Shown here: positions 47,070-58,108 of the stretch, piece after piece | How positions within the stretch are numbered: the stretch's first letter is position 1 | How the letters are laid out: each line of letters opens with the position of its first letter | From: Pinus tabuliformis | Taxonomy: Eukaryota; Streptophyta; Pinopsida; Pinales; Pinaceae | Assembly (NCBI GenBank): GCA_031772625.1 | Contig: CM062818.1 | Location: 1,680,694,167 to 1,680,758,166 of the forward strand | Reading direction: 5' to 3' | Length of the DNA stretch: 64,000 nucleotides | Program-made: the position numbers and the translations under genes | The notes under the pieces: generated by a model | What the model was told of the DNA's origin: nothing | The model's database searches: none | Seen by the model: only the letters and a program-made list of their open reading frames with translations

Positions 47070-48067
47070 ATGGCTCTAATGATTGAGCTAGTAGGGACTA
47101 GGCCATCCTCTTTCGAGGAAGAAGTAGAGAAACTAGTATGGTTTGATGCAATGGTGGAGGGGTATGAATCCATTGTGGAGAATGGCGTTTGGGAAGTGGT
47201 CCCAAGACCAACAGACAAATCAGTTGTGTGTTCGAGATGGATCTATAAGGTGAAGCATGCAGCAGAGGAATGAATAGAAAAGTACAAGGCCATATTTGTG
47301 GTCAAGGGGTGCTCTCAGATGGAGGGGATTGACTACGAGGAGACTTTTTCTCCTATTGAATGGTACTCATCCATCAGATCAATCCTTGCATTGGCTACAC
47401 AGATGGGGTGTAAGGTCCACCAAATGGATGTGAAAATTTCATTCCTTAATGGAGTTATTGAGGAGGAGGTGCATATTGAGCAACTAGAAGGCTTCAAGAC
47501 TTTTTCTTGAGAGTCTCATGTGTGCATACACAAGCGAGCACAATATGGTCTCAAGCAAGCACCCCGTGCTTGGTACACCGGGATTAATAGCTATCTCACT
47601 AGTTTGGGCTTCACAAAAAATTAAGTGGATGCAAACCTCTATCATATTTGACGTTATCCTAACTGGTGATGAGAATTTGATCAGATCTTGCAAGGAGGAC
47701 ATTGCAAGATAATTCGAGATGAAGGACATGGCTCTCATGCACTACTTCCTTGGATTGGAAGTATGACAAGGTGATGGGGAAATTTTTGTCCCTCGGGGCA
47801 AGTATGCCAATGAGAAACTTCAGAGGTTTCACATGGATAGGTGCAAACCCATGGAGACTCCTCTAGTGACCAATTGAAGGAAAGAGGATGCCACTTCAGG
47901 TGAGGAAATGGATGTCACTGTTTACTGACAGTTGGTGGGTTCGCTCCTGTATCTTGTGAACACATGACCAAACATGTGTTATGCAGTCAACCAGCTTAGC
48001 CAAGTTATGGTTAGGCCAACCAAACTATTTTGGAGGGAAGAAAATCATATTCTATGATACCTCAAAG
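47070..48067 (+). pseudogene. Copia-A reverse transcriptase, broken
   Basis: The frame 47070-47510, in two pieces, carries the RT start: WDAM, VENGVWEVVPRP, SRWIYKVKH, then the palm ...GIDYEETFSPI and VHQMDVKISFLNG. From 47510 the frame shifts repeatedly: QYGLKQAPRAWYT, then a region where the YVDD box should be reads FDVILTGDE, with a deletion. The end is cut at 48067 by copia-D. Enzymatically dead. Confidence 0.85.
48063..48067. repeat. Target-site duplication of copia-D (left)
   Basis: 'caaag' before copia-D; the same five bases follow it at 61553-61557. Confidence 0.93.
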
Positions 48068-48520
48068 TGTAGGAATTTACAGGGTAATTTCCTCAGACAG
48101 AACACCAAAAGGACACCACTCACAACCAGATCGCAGATCAATACACCAGTATTTTGACGTGGTTAAAACCCTCAAAGAGGGAAACAGTCCACGACCTGAG
48201 CCAACGCGGCCACTTCAGGCAATTTATTAATAAAAGAATGAAAATTTACATATGTTTCTCTCATGCACAGATTACCCTACAAATGACCCTCCATGCGCTT
48301 TAAATAGAATTCATGGACCAATCGGGTGTCAAGCCACGGATCAAGTGTCGGTAATACCAAGGAGAGAATGAACCGTCGGATAACTACATATCGTGACCGT
48401 TGGATTGTAAGTTACAAAATGTACAACGGTAAAGAAACACACTTTACCTAACTCTATACCTAACTCTACATTAGACCAAGTTGTACTTAACTATTTCCTA
48501 TGTGTCGGAATATCCTAACA
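48068..48520 (-). repeat. 3' LTR of copia-D
   Basis: 453 bases. A TATA-like TATTTAAAG on the minus strand is at about 48296-48304. It keeps a segment around 48375-48405 that is deleted in the other LTR. Confidence 0.93.
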
Positions 48521-48532
48521 TCCCCCCTTAAG
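48521..48532 (-). other. Polypurine tract of copia-D
   Basis: Minus strand CTTAAGGGGGGA directly before the 3' LTR. Confidence 0.9.
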
Positions 48533-48601
48533 AACAACTTGGGATAGGATTGAAGGATTTACAAATATGACGCAATAGGAGAAGGAAGGAGGCACTAGAG
48601 C

Positions 48602-51565
48602 CTATCCCCCCTTAGTGACAACTTCCTGAACTCCAACCAGAAATCGAAGTTTAGTGAACTTCGCCTCTGTGAGAGCCTTTGTAAAGATGTCTGCCACTTG
48701 ATCATCTGTTGAACAATATTGCACTTCAAGAACATGGTCATGAATGAGCTTTCTGATGAAGTGCATGTGCAGTTCAATGTGTTTATTGCGCTGATGTTGG
48801 ACTGGATCTTTGCATAGCTGAATGGAACTTTGATTATCACACCAAAGTGTAGTCGGATGTTGCTGCTGAAAGCCAAACTCTGACAGGATCTGACAAAGCC
48901 ACAAGGCTTCCTTACTAGCTTCTACGGCACCATGATACTCTGCTTCTGCTAATGAAAGAGAAATAGCAGCTTGTTTCTTACAAGCCCATGTAATAGGTCC
49001 TGAACCAAGAGTGAACACATAACCGGCAGTAGACTTCCGATCATCAGGGTCACCAGCCCAATCGGAATCAGTGAAACCAACCAATAGAGGAGCTGCTTCG
49101 GCACTGTAATGAATCCCAAACTAAACTGTACTTCGAACATAACGAAGTATTCTTTTAGCTGCTTTCCAATGACTTTCCCGGGGGTTTTTCATGAACCGAG
49201 CAACAAGGCCAACAGCAAAGGAAAGGTCAGGACGAGTATGGGTTAGATACAAAATTTTTCCTACAAGTTGACGGTATAAGGTAGCATCAACTTCAGGAGA
49301 ATTACAAGTGACTGAAAGTTTGACTCCAGATTGAAAGGGAGAAGGGGCTGGCTTACAGTCTTCCATGTGAAAATGACGTAGAATATCACAAGCATACTTG
49401 GACTGGGAAAGGGAAGTACCCTCCTTGGATTGCAAGACTTGAAGACCGAGAAAGTAGTGTAAGTGTCCTAAGTCTGTCATTTCAAATTTCCTTTTAAGGC
49501 TAGACTTCACATGGTTTATAAGGTTGGGATCACTACCAGTAAGGATAAGATCATCAACATAAAGAACAAGGATGATAAGAGAGTTGCCCACTTTCTTGGT
49601 GTAGACAGTATTGTTAGAATGACACCTAGAAAAGCCAGATTCTAAAAGAAAGCTATCCATTTTGGCATACCAAGCCCGAGGAGCTTGCTTGAGACCATAA
49701 AGGGATTTCTTAAGTCGACATACAAGGCTGGAGTCTGTTTGTATGAAGCCAATGGGTTGTTCCATATAGATTTCTTCATGCAAGTCTCCATGCAAGAAGG
49801 GAGATTTAACATCCATCTCATGGACTTCCCATTTGAAAGAGGCAGCAAGGGAAAGAACAAGGTGGATAGAGTTCATTTTGGCAACAGGGGAGAAGGTTTC
49901 AGTGTAGTCAATGCCTTCAACCTGTAAAAAACCCTTAGCAACAAGACGAGCTTTATGTTTATCAACTTTCCCATCTGGTCCATACTTGGTTCTGTAAACC
50001 CATTTGCATCTAACAAATTTTCATCCCTTTGGTAGAGGAACAAGATCCCATGTATCATTTGCCAAAAATGAATGATATTCTTCATTCATAGTTGCTTCCA
50101 AATCTGGATGGCCTGAAGCTTCTACAAAGGTGTCAGGATCATAATTTACTAGAGCTTGAGCCAGTAAAGAAGAGGCTCTCTCGAACTGAGAACGTGTACG
50201 TCGCTGATCTGTAGGATCACTGGAAAGATCACCTGCTGCATCTCGAGTAGCACGAACCCATTTTGGAAGCTCAGGAGCTGAAGGAGGATCCTGAGATGGT
50301 GGGGGAGGATTGTCATCCTCACTTTCATCATCTGAAGAAGAAATGTTTTCAAAGGTAGAAGAGATAGGGAGAGGAAGCACATCCGCCGGACTAGGCTCAC
50401 AGGCCGATATATTTTCATCAAATTTTACATCTCTTCTAATGATAACATTTTTGGACTTAAATGGAATAAGTCTATAGCCTTTGACATCTTCAGAATATCC
50501 AACAAAAGTACATTTTTCACTCTTAGGTTCTAAAGATTTATGCTTTTCATCTGGAATATGGGCCCACGCTTCACTTCCAAAAACACGAAAGTGACTTACA
50601 TCTGGTTTGATTGAGCTCCATGCTTCTTCTGGAGTGATATTCTTTAAAGCCTTAGTAGGAGTGCGATTTATTATGTAATTTGCACAGTTAATTGCTTCTG
50701 CCCAAAAACTAAGACCAAGTCCTTTAGATTGTAGCATATAATTAGCCATTTCCTTTAAGGTGTGATTCTTCCTTTCAGCTACACCATTTTGTTGTGGAGT
50801 ATATGGAACATTATGTTGCATTTGAATTCCATTCTCAGTGCAATAGTTAATGAATGTGTTTTTAACATATTCTCCGCCATTATTAGATCTTAACTTAAGA
50901 ATTTGATGTCCAGATTGTTTTTCAACAAAGGCCTTGAAGGCCAAAAAAGTGTTAAATACTTCACTCTTGAGTTTTAAGAAGCATACCCAAGTGCGTCTGG
51001 AGAAATCATCAATGAAAGTTAAGAAATACTTGCAGCCAGAGAATGACACAACTGGAAGTGGACCACATAAATCGCTATGCACAAGATGTAAAGGGGCTGA
51101 GGCGTGCCAAGAGGCATGCTTTTCAAAACTGTCTCGATGATGTTTTCCCAGTACACATCCGGAACAAACACCATCTCTGCAAGATACCATAGGAAGACCT
51201 GTCACCATATTTTCTTTACATAGATGCTGAAGGGAGCGATAGTTTAAGTGACCAAATCGCTCATGCCAAAGTTTGCTCACTTCATCGTTATGAGCAACAA
51301 ATACTGAGGGAAGATTTGATGACCCAAAGTTGTGAAACTTATACAACCTTGTAGAATCATCAGCAATGCTAGTAGCCAAAATCTGTTTAGGATCTCTTAA
51401 GTCCTTGATTACAACATCATGAGGTGAAAATTCAACGATTTTACCTTCACCTGAATGAGTTATCTGATATACAGATAGAAGGTTGCATGATAAGGTTGGA
51501 ACACATAATACATCATTAAACTGACCATTGTCTAGATGAACAGTTCCAGTCCCTACAACATTAAG
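48602..51565 (-). pseudogene. Copia-D pol: integrase, RT, RNase H
   Basis: One frame from the gypsy-F insertion point to the stop at 48602, interrupted by only two stops: TGA near 50021 and TAG near 49121. In order: pre-integrase finger (LWHERFGHLNY..., CSGCVLGK), integrase DDE core, a Pro/Ser/Asp-rich hinge, RT with WEVHEMDVKSPFLHGDL and the catalytic LYVDDLILTG, and RNase H with FTDSDWAG, LAEAEYHGA and WCDNQSS. The integrase second aspartate is changed: LRSNNGGEY instead of SDNGGEY. The polyprotein would copy RNA to DNA and insert it. Both stops are one C-to-T step from sense codons (CGA, CAG), as expected after cytosine methylation. Confidence 0.93.
51561..51565. repeat. Target-site duplication of gypsy-F (left)
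   Basis: 'ttaag', repeated at 60020-60024 on the far side of gypsy-F. Confidence 0.93.
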
Positions 51566-52771
51566 TGATGGGGCCAGCCCACGTGGTCCCGCCGCTGAAG
51601 TGTTGAGGTGTAAACAACCGTGGTGAATATAATAATGTTGTGGATCTGTTGGATAGTTATGTGGGTTGATTTGCAATCGGTGCCGTATGGATTTTGTTTT
51701 ATGAGGGTTGTACCTTAACACTCTGTCCTTTGAACTTCTGTCCTCCTCGGGATCCCACGAATCCGTTCACGGTTTGGGGTTTTCATCCTTTCGCGCCTAC
51801 CTCATTCTTGTTATTTCGCTTAGTCTTTCACTCTGCAAGCTCTGTAACTCGGCGGTTTTTCTCTGGGTGCGGTTTCCTGTTACTTGTTTGCTCGGTTCGA
51901 CTGTTATGACTCCTGGTTACCCTCTTAGCTTCAGTCGTTGCTGTCTGGTCTGATATGGCCCTGTTCCTCCGGCGTTTTATAAATAATTTGGTAAGTCTGA
52001 ATGGCGCTATTTCTCGGCTTGCATGTCGAACGTTACTGTGGTTTGAGTTTTCGTTTTTTTTTTTCTTAGAGGGTCCCCATCTCTGTATATGTTGTTTGTA
52101 CCCTGTGTATGATTTCAATTTTCTTCTGTTGACAATGTCCGCCCCTGTGGCTACTGTTTGCTTCCGACACTGGTTCGGCTTCTCTTCACGGTCCTTGATA
52201 ACTCGATGGCGGCGTCCTCAGTTGGAATCTCTGCATGCTTATTCGGTAAGTTTTTGGGTTCTATGCCGGAATTTGTTTTTGTATCCTTCTTTACCTATTC
52301 CTAATGTAGTGGCTCCTTCGTGAGCAGGGGTCCTCTCGGGGTCGGCTGGAAGCTATGGTTCTTCGAACAGGTAGGGCGCCATCGCCTTTTGTCTGCTCGC
52401 CTTTTCAGAAGGTTTTTATCCGGTTTATACTGTCGCCTAATCTAATCTTTCCTGCACATGCTCTTGCAGGTGTGACTGTTCGTGGTTACCGGTGTTTGAG
52501 CTTCCGGCAGTTCTGCAAACACGGGTAGTTTCTTTGATGTTTGGCAACTTGTCTTAGGGGTGTTTCAACTTTAACTATTGAACTTGGTTACTGGTCTTAG
52601 ACTGCTCTCTATCTGTGCTTGACCCTTCGTTCGCTGCTGGGCGTGGGTATGATGCTGAATCTTGCGCGAGTTGGTTTCTTGTTTGCTGTAGGGGTTAATG
52701 TCTTTGACTGTGGTTTTAATTCAGGCTCTTAATGCGGACAGTATGTAAAGAAAACTTATATTGGAAATATA

Positions 52772-52810
<39 letters not shown>

Positions 52811-53499
52811 CTGACCGACTGTGCGGTGTATAAGTATGAATTTTAATTTAGATGAACGGCAAGGACTTGTATCATTTTTTTCCACATACCTGTGATGAGG
52901 GCTTTCTTTAATGGTCTGGTTGTATGAGCTTTGGCTATTGCTTGTCGTCCAGCTAGTTATTCTTCCCTCTGGGCTCGAAACCTGTAGCAACACGTTTGGC
53001 AGTCTTGCATAATGCTCTGTTAGCACAATTACACAGTTTCTGGAGACACGATAGGAATATATATATATGTGCACAGAATGTTTTTCTTATTATTACCTCT
53101 CTGTTCTCTTACACAAAGTCGAACCCCTGTAATGGTTTGTTTCACCCATTTTATAATACTGTATACAAATAGTTTTGTAACTGCTATCAGTTGTGTTGTT
53201 GGTTATAACAGTTGTTTCATATGCGGGCTTTTCCATAGCTAGTTAGTACATTCTGTTTTACATGTATTTCTCAACCGTAATATGGTTGTTTGGAAAACAA
53301 AGAATGCTACCTAATCACTACTGTTCCTAATTAAAATTAAAAACCATAACAATATTGTTTTTTTTTGGTTTTCTGGCAATTTAAAGAGTAAAGTAAAATA
53401 AATAAAAAAAACAAAGACAAATCTACTGTCCATACAACGAACTGTGTCCTCTGTCCTTTTCGAAAACCACTGCCCTGTTAACCAGATGCTCCTGCATCA
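51566..53499 (-). repeat. 3' LTR of gypsy-F
   Basis: 1,934 bases; plus-strand ends TGATGGGGCC and CTGCATCA. It holds TA microsatellites near 52766-52807 and 53055-53070. The last bases of the pol frame (to 53478) lie inside it. Six differences, five of them transitions, from the other LTR were counted in the first 125 bases. Confidence 0.95.
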
Positions 53500-55028
53500 G
53501 GTTCCCGGGGTAAAAGAAATTCATGGCTTCGTTCCATGAGTTCCTCTATCGAATGGCCAACCTTCTGTATCTGCGCTGCGTCGAGCCATGAGCTGTCCTC
53601 CATTGGATGGCCTCTCCACTTGACGAGGTAATGTAGGTATTCTTTCCTACGTGTCTTCTTGGCTACCTGGGTGCTGAGGATCCCTTCAATCTCATGGGTC
53701 TGAGCCGAGGGCAATTGTTTCTTCCAAGAACCGTCTCCAAATTGGGTGTCCCGTTCTGGCTGTACCACACTATCATCCTCTGCTTGGGCATTATATAGGA
53801 ACAGGTCTGCCACGTTGAATATAGGTGATATGCCTATGTCAGGTGGCAGCTGAATCTCGTAAGCGTTGGCTGAAAATTTTCGTAGGATCTTGCATGGACC
53901 AATTTTCTTATATTTCAACTTATTATATGTGCCCTTAGGAAACCGTTCCCGGCGTAGGTGCGCAAGGACCTCATCCCCAACATTAAAATGCACCTCTCGT
54001 CGCTTTGAGTCTGCTTGCTGCTTGTATTTCTGTACGCTGTCTTGCAACCTTAGTTTGACTTTTTCATGAAGCTCGCTCATTGCTTCTGCAAAGTCTTCCC
54101 TATCCACGCTTCTCCGTTCCATCTTTCCCAAATCTCGCAGTTCATGTATTCTTCGGGGATGCATGCCATACAAAATCTGAAATGGGCTAAGTCCGGTGCT
54201 ACGATTGGGCGAATCGTTATAAGCGAATTCTGCCTGGGCGAGAGCTCGATCCCATAATTGTGAATTTTCTCCAGTCAAACTCCGTAATAAATTCCCCAAG
54301 CTCCTGTTCACCACTTCCGTTTGTCCATCAGTCTGCGGATGATACGCAGAGCTGAAATTTAGTTGCGTGCCCAACTTTTTCCACAGGGTGCGCCAAAAGT
54401 GTCTTGTGAATTTTACATCTCTGTCTGAAATGATAGTTCTAGGTAGGCCATGTAATCTAACAACCTCCGTGAAAAACAAGTGTGCCACGTACGTGGCGTC
54501 ACTAGTTTTCCGGCAAGGAATAAAATAAGCCATTTTTGAAAATCTATCTACCACCACCATTACTGAATCATACCCCCGCTGTGTTCTAGGCAGTCCAAGA
54601 ACAAAGTCAATGCTGACAGAGTCCCACGGCCTGCTTGGAACAGGTAGTGGTGTGTAAAGTCCAGTATTCTGACTGTGTCCTTTTGACAGTTGGCACACTT
54701 TACACCTGTTTACATATCTCTGTACATCCCTGCTCGTTTTAGGCCAATAATAGAAATGTTCGAGTTGCTCCGAAGTTTTGTTGATGCCAAAATGTCCCGC
54801 TAATCCGCCACTATGCTTTTCCCGTACAATATTCTCCCTCATTGAACAGTCCGGGATACATAACTGCCCTCCTCTGAACAATAATCCTTCCTGTAAATTA
54901 TAGTCTAACCATGGGCTTGCATTCCTCAACACGGGATTTTGGCAGGCTTCAAAATCTTCCTTGAAATCTGTGTCCGTTTGGTACAAATCCTTCAGATGTT
55001 CGAATCCCAATACCTGTATGCTACTCTC
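53478..55028 (-). pseudogene. Gypsy-F integrase and chromodomain
   Basis: Open frame after a TAG that separates it from RNase H. Counting from the first open TTG codon (55010), the zinc finger has H66, H73, C103 and C106, and the DDE core D135, D196 and E232, a D,D35E spacing with HPQTDGQTEVVN. A chromodomain lies at about residues 440-490 (YLHYLVKWRGHPMEDSSWL). All expected catalytic residues are present. The last seven codons (ending AGASG and stop) are encoded by the 3' LTR. The product would insert the cDNA and tether it to chromatin. The single TAG is the only break I see in this part. Confidence 0.94.
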
Positions 55029-56432
55029 CTATAAGAGCAAGGCTCTTCTGCTCAAAGCATCTGCCACTTTGTTGGCTTGCCCACTTATGTGTTTTAACAC
55101 GAAAGTGAAACTCTGCAAGTATTCTACCCACTTGGCGTGCTTATGGTTTAACTTGTGCTGCTGCATTACATATTGCAATGCCGAATTATCAGAAAACAAA
55201 ACAAATTCATTGCTCAGCAGGTAGTGCCTCCAATGTTTTAAAGCTTGGACCACTGAATAAATTTCCTTGTCATATGAGGAATATTTCTGCCGGCTTTCAT
55301 TCAATTTTTCACTGAAAAATGATACTGGTCTGTCTTCCTGACTGAGCACAGCGCCAATAGTTGTTCCACTTGCGTCACACCGAACCTGAAAGAGTTTATT
55401 AAAATCGGGCAGCCTCAAGATTGGCCTCTCCGCGATCTTCCGCTTCAAAAGCTGAAAACTGTCTTCTGCCGCCTTGGTCCAACAAAAAGGCTGACTGGCC
55501 TTTTTGATGGTCTCTAACATTGGTGCGCAGATTTCACTAAAATTTCTAATAAATTTCCGATAAAAACTTGCTAGTCCGTGAAAACTACGTACCTCAAATA
55601 AGCTCTTCGGTGACGGCCAATTTATAATTGCTGCAATCTTTTCTGGGTCCATTTTCAACTCATTTTCTGCAACTACAAATCCCAGATAGACCAGCTCCTT
55701 CTGCAGGAAAGTGCATTTCTTCAAGTTTATCAGCAGTTTGTTCTGCTGCAACTTCTCTAACACCTTTCGAACATGTTGAAGATGCTCTCTTTTTGTTCTG
55801 CTGAAAATTAAAATGTCATCAAGATAAACTATCACGAACTTGTCAATAAATTCCTTTAACATCTCATTCATCAATCTCATAAAAGTACTAGGAGCATTGC
55901 TCAATCCAAATGGCATGACCAGCCATTCGTACAACCCTTCATTAGTTTTGAAAGTTGTTTTCCATTCATCTCCTTCCCTAATTCTGATCTGATGATAACC
56001 ACTCTTCAGATCAATCTTTGTAAAATAAGCTGCTCCACTAAGACAGTCCATCATGTCGTCCATCCTAGATAAGGGAAATCTATATCGAATCATAATTTTA
56101 TTTATAGCCCGCGAATCTGTACACATTCGCCATTCTCCACCCTTCTTAGGTGCAAGTACTATTGGTACTACACAAGAGCTCAAACTTTCCCTGATCAGTC
56201 CCTCATCCAGCAACTCCTGCACTTGTTTACGAATTTCCTCATTGTCTTTTGGAATCATCCTATACGCTGCCTTGTTTGGTAAGCTCGCTCCAGGTATAAA
56301 ATAAATATGATGGCTAATACTCCTCTTGGGAGGCAACTTATCTGGCAAATCGTCAACTACAATGTCTTGGAATTCGTTCAACAACTCCTGAATTTCTACA
56401 GGCAGTTCTGATTTTTCTGTGTTCAGCAACAT
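55029..56432 (-). pseudogene. Gypsy-F reverse transcriptase and RNase H
   Basis: 467 open codons after a TGA that separates it from the protease. RT: fingers with WRMCTDSRAINK, D141 in KIDLKSGYHQI, catalytic YLDD at 203-206, thumb to about 300. RNase H: D353, E390, D415 and D458, ending NKVADALSRRALLL before the TAG. Everything needed for catalysis appears present. It lies between protease and integrase in the same frame, so the three were one polyprotein. Its nearest relatives are plant chromoviruses. Confidence 0.95.
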
Positions 56433-57060
56433 TGGTCATGTCCTCCTTACAATCGCATAATTGGCCTCATTTTCCTCAATCTGCTTCACAAACTGTTTCC
56501 CTCCAATTAACAGTGCCTTTGTTCCACTCGGTTCTGCTGCATCCTCCTCTTTGATGGGTACAAGCGTATGTTTGATCCCATCTTTCACAAATTTATAACA
56601 ATTTGTCTTCCCATCGTGTGTCACCTTCCGATCATATTTCCACGGTCTCCCTAGCAGTATATGGCACACATCCATTGGCATAATATCACAGACCACCGTG
56701 TTGTGATATTTGCTAATGTGAAATTCTACCTCGCACTGTTCATCAACTAGTAACTAGTGGCCTTTCTGTAACCACGACACCTTGTAAGGTGTGGGGTGTT
56801 TAAGCCACTTCAGTCCCAACTTTTCTACCATTTCGGTGGCAACCAAATTGTCTGTACTCCCTCTGTCTATTATCAATTTACAGCACTTCCCATGTGATTT
56901 GCAAACTGTCCGAAACAACACCTTTCGCTGGGTCTGTTCAGCCACCTCCTTGGCTGGTTTCAACAGCACTTTGTTCAAAATTAAAGCTTCCCCTGTTTCT
57001 GCCACGTTTTCTATCTCCCGGGGTTGTGCTTCAGCTTCCTCAGGTTGCGCAACAAATAAT
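56433..57060 (-). pseudogene. Gypsy-F aspartic protease
   Basis: Same frame as RT, with a TAG near 56752-56757 and the TGA at 56436. The active site reads LIIDRGSTDNLVA where D-S/T-G is needed, so the S is changed to R; a CHILLGRPWKYDR block matches the C-terminal LGRPW motif of plant gypsy proteases. It is expected to process Gag-Pol. Confidence 0.88.
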
Positions 57061-58070
57061 CCCCTCTGGCCAGCGTGCTCTGCTTCCGGGCATTCGAAGG
57101 CTCTGTGCCCCCACTTATGGCACCTGTAGCACTGGACATTAGTCCCCCTTCCACGACCATTTCCTCTTCCATGCTGATATGGTCGACCCCCTCTAGTGCT
57201 ATCTCCCTTCTCTGCTGTCCCTGAAGCTCTGGAACTGCTGCCTTCTTCGCTGTTAGTGGCAGTTCTCCCTCTGCCGTAGGACTGTCCTCATCCTCTGCCA
57301 TTTCCTCTCCCTCTCCTGTTATTCAGTTTCCTGTTAATTTCTCTTCGGCCTTTATAGCACTTTGGAAGACTTCTTCAGTATTTCGGGGAGAGAGAATACT
57401 GATCTCGTCCAATATTTCCAACCTCAAGCCATTCACATACCTCGCTTTTTTTTTCTGGAGTATCGTCCGTATAACTAGCACGTAAATTTACTCAATAAAA
57501 CTCTTCTGTGTACTCTTTTACAGTCATACCTTTCTGCCTTAAATTCTGCACTCGTCAATAAAGTTCAACCTGGTAGTCTTTAGGCAAAAATTTGCCCTTC
57601 AGTTTTGCCATCATCCTTGGCCACTTTCTTATCGGCAACTTGTTCATCCGTCTTCTGTCCACTTGGACGCTATACCACCATAGGGCAGCATGTCCTTTTA
57701 GCTTAGTCGCAGCAAATCTAACTCTTTTGTCCTCACTGATTTCCTCATTTTCAAAATACTTGTCTAACTCACTCACCCAATCCAGTAAAACATCAGCGGA
57801 CAGACTGCCATCATAATTAGGGATCTCAGGTTTGGGTTTGCTGCTGGCTAACAGTACTGATCTCAACAGTCTTAACTCTGGGGCTTCTTCCTCTGACCCA
57901 TCTGTAACAGTTGCTACCTCGTCTTCACTGTCATCTCCAAGTTCCGGGTCTCTTCGCCTACCTGCCTCTACTGCTTCCAAGCGAGCAGTAAGGATTCTCA
58001 ACTGTTCCCTTAAGCCCTCATCTGCTACTCTGCGTGCACCTCTTCCTCATCCTCGTCTTTGTACTTCCAT
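57061..58070 (-). pseudogene. Gypsy-F gag with zinc knuckle
   Basis: The frame begins at ATG 58070 and has a TGA eight codons in; it stays open from 58046 to 57555. The capsid part includes PEIPNYDGSLSADVLLDWVSELDKYF, KGHAALWW and LKGKFLPKDYQ. Two further TGA codons and a shift at the A-run near 57447-57455 follow. The knuckle CYRCHKWGHRAFEC (57090-57131) is a perfect CX2CX4HX4C. The start just inside the primer site matches an element with almost no leader. Confidence 0.9.
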
Positions 58071-58091
58071 CTTCCTCTACTTTCTCAAAAT

Positions 58092-58106
58092 GCTGCTTTG
58101 ATACCA
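58092..58106 (-). other. Primer binding site of gypsy-F
   Basis: Minus strand TGGTATCAAAGCAGC, two bases inside the 5' LTR; it matches the tRNA-Met site TGGTATCAGAGC with one change. Confidence 0.88.
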
Positions 58107-58108
58107 CT

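Noticed and set aside
51571-51721. First 50 or so codons of the long copia-D pol frame
   Set aside because: They read through from the gypsy-F LTR; copia-D coding begins at 51565.
51694-52323. Plus-strand frames in the gypsy-F LTR, repeated at 58237-58850
   Set aside because: They lie in LTR sequence on the strand opposite to the element and match no family. Presence in both LTRs is just LTR identity.
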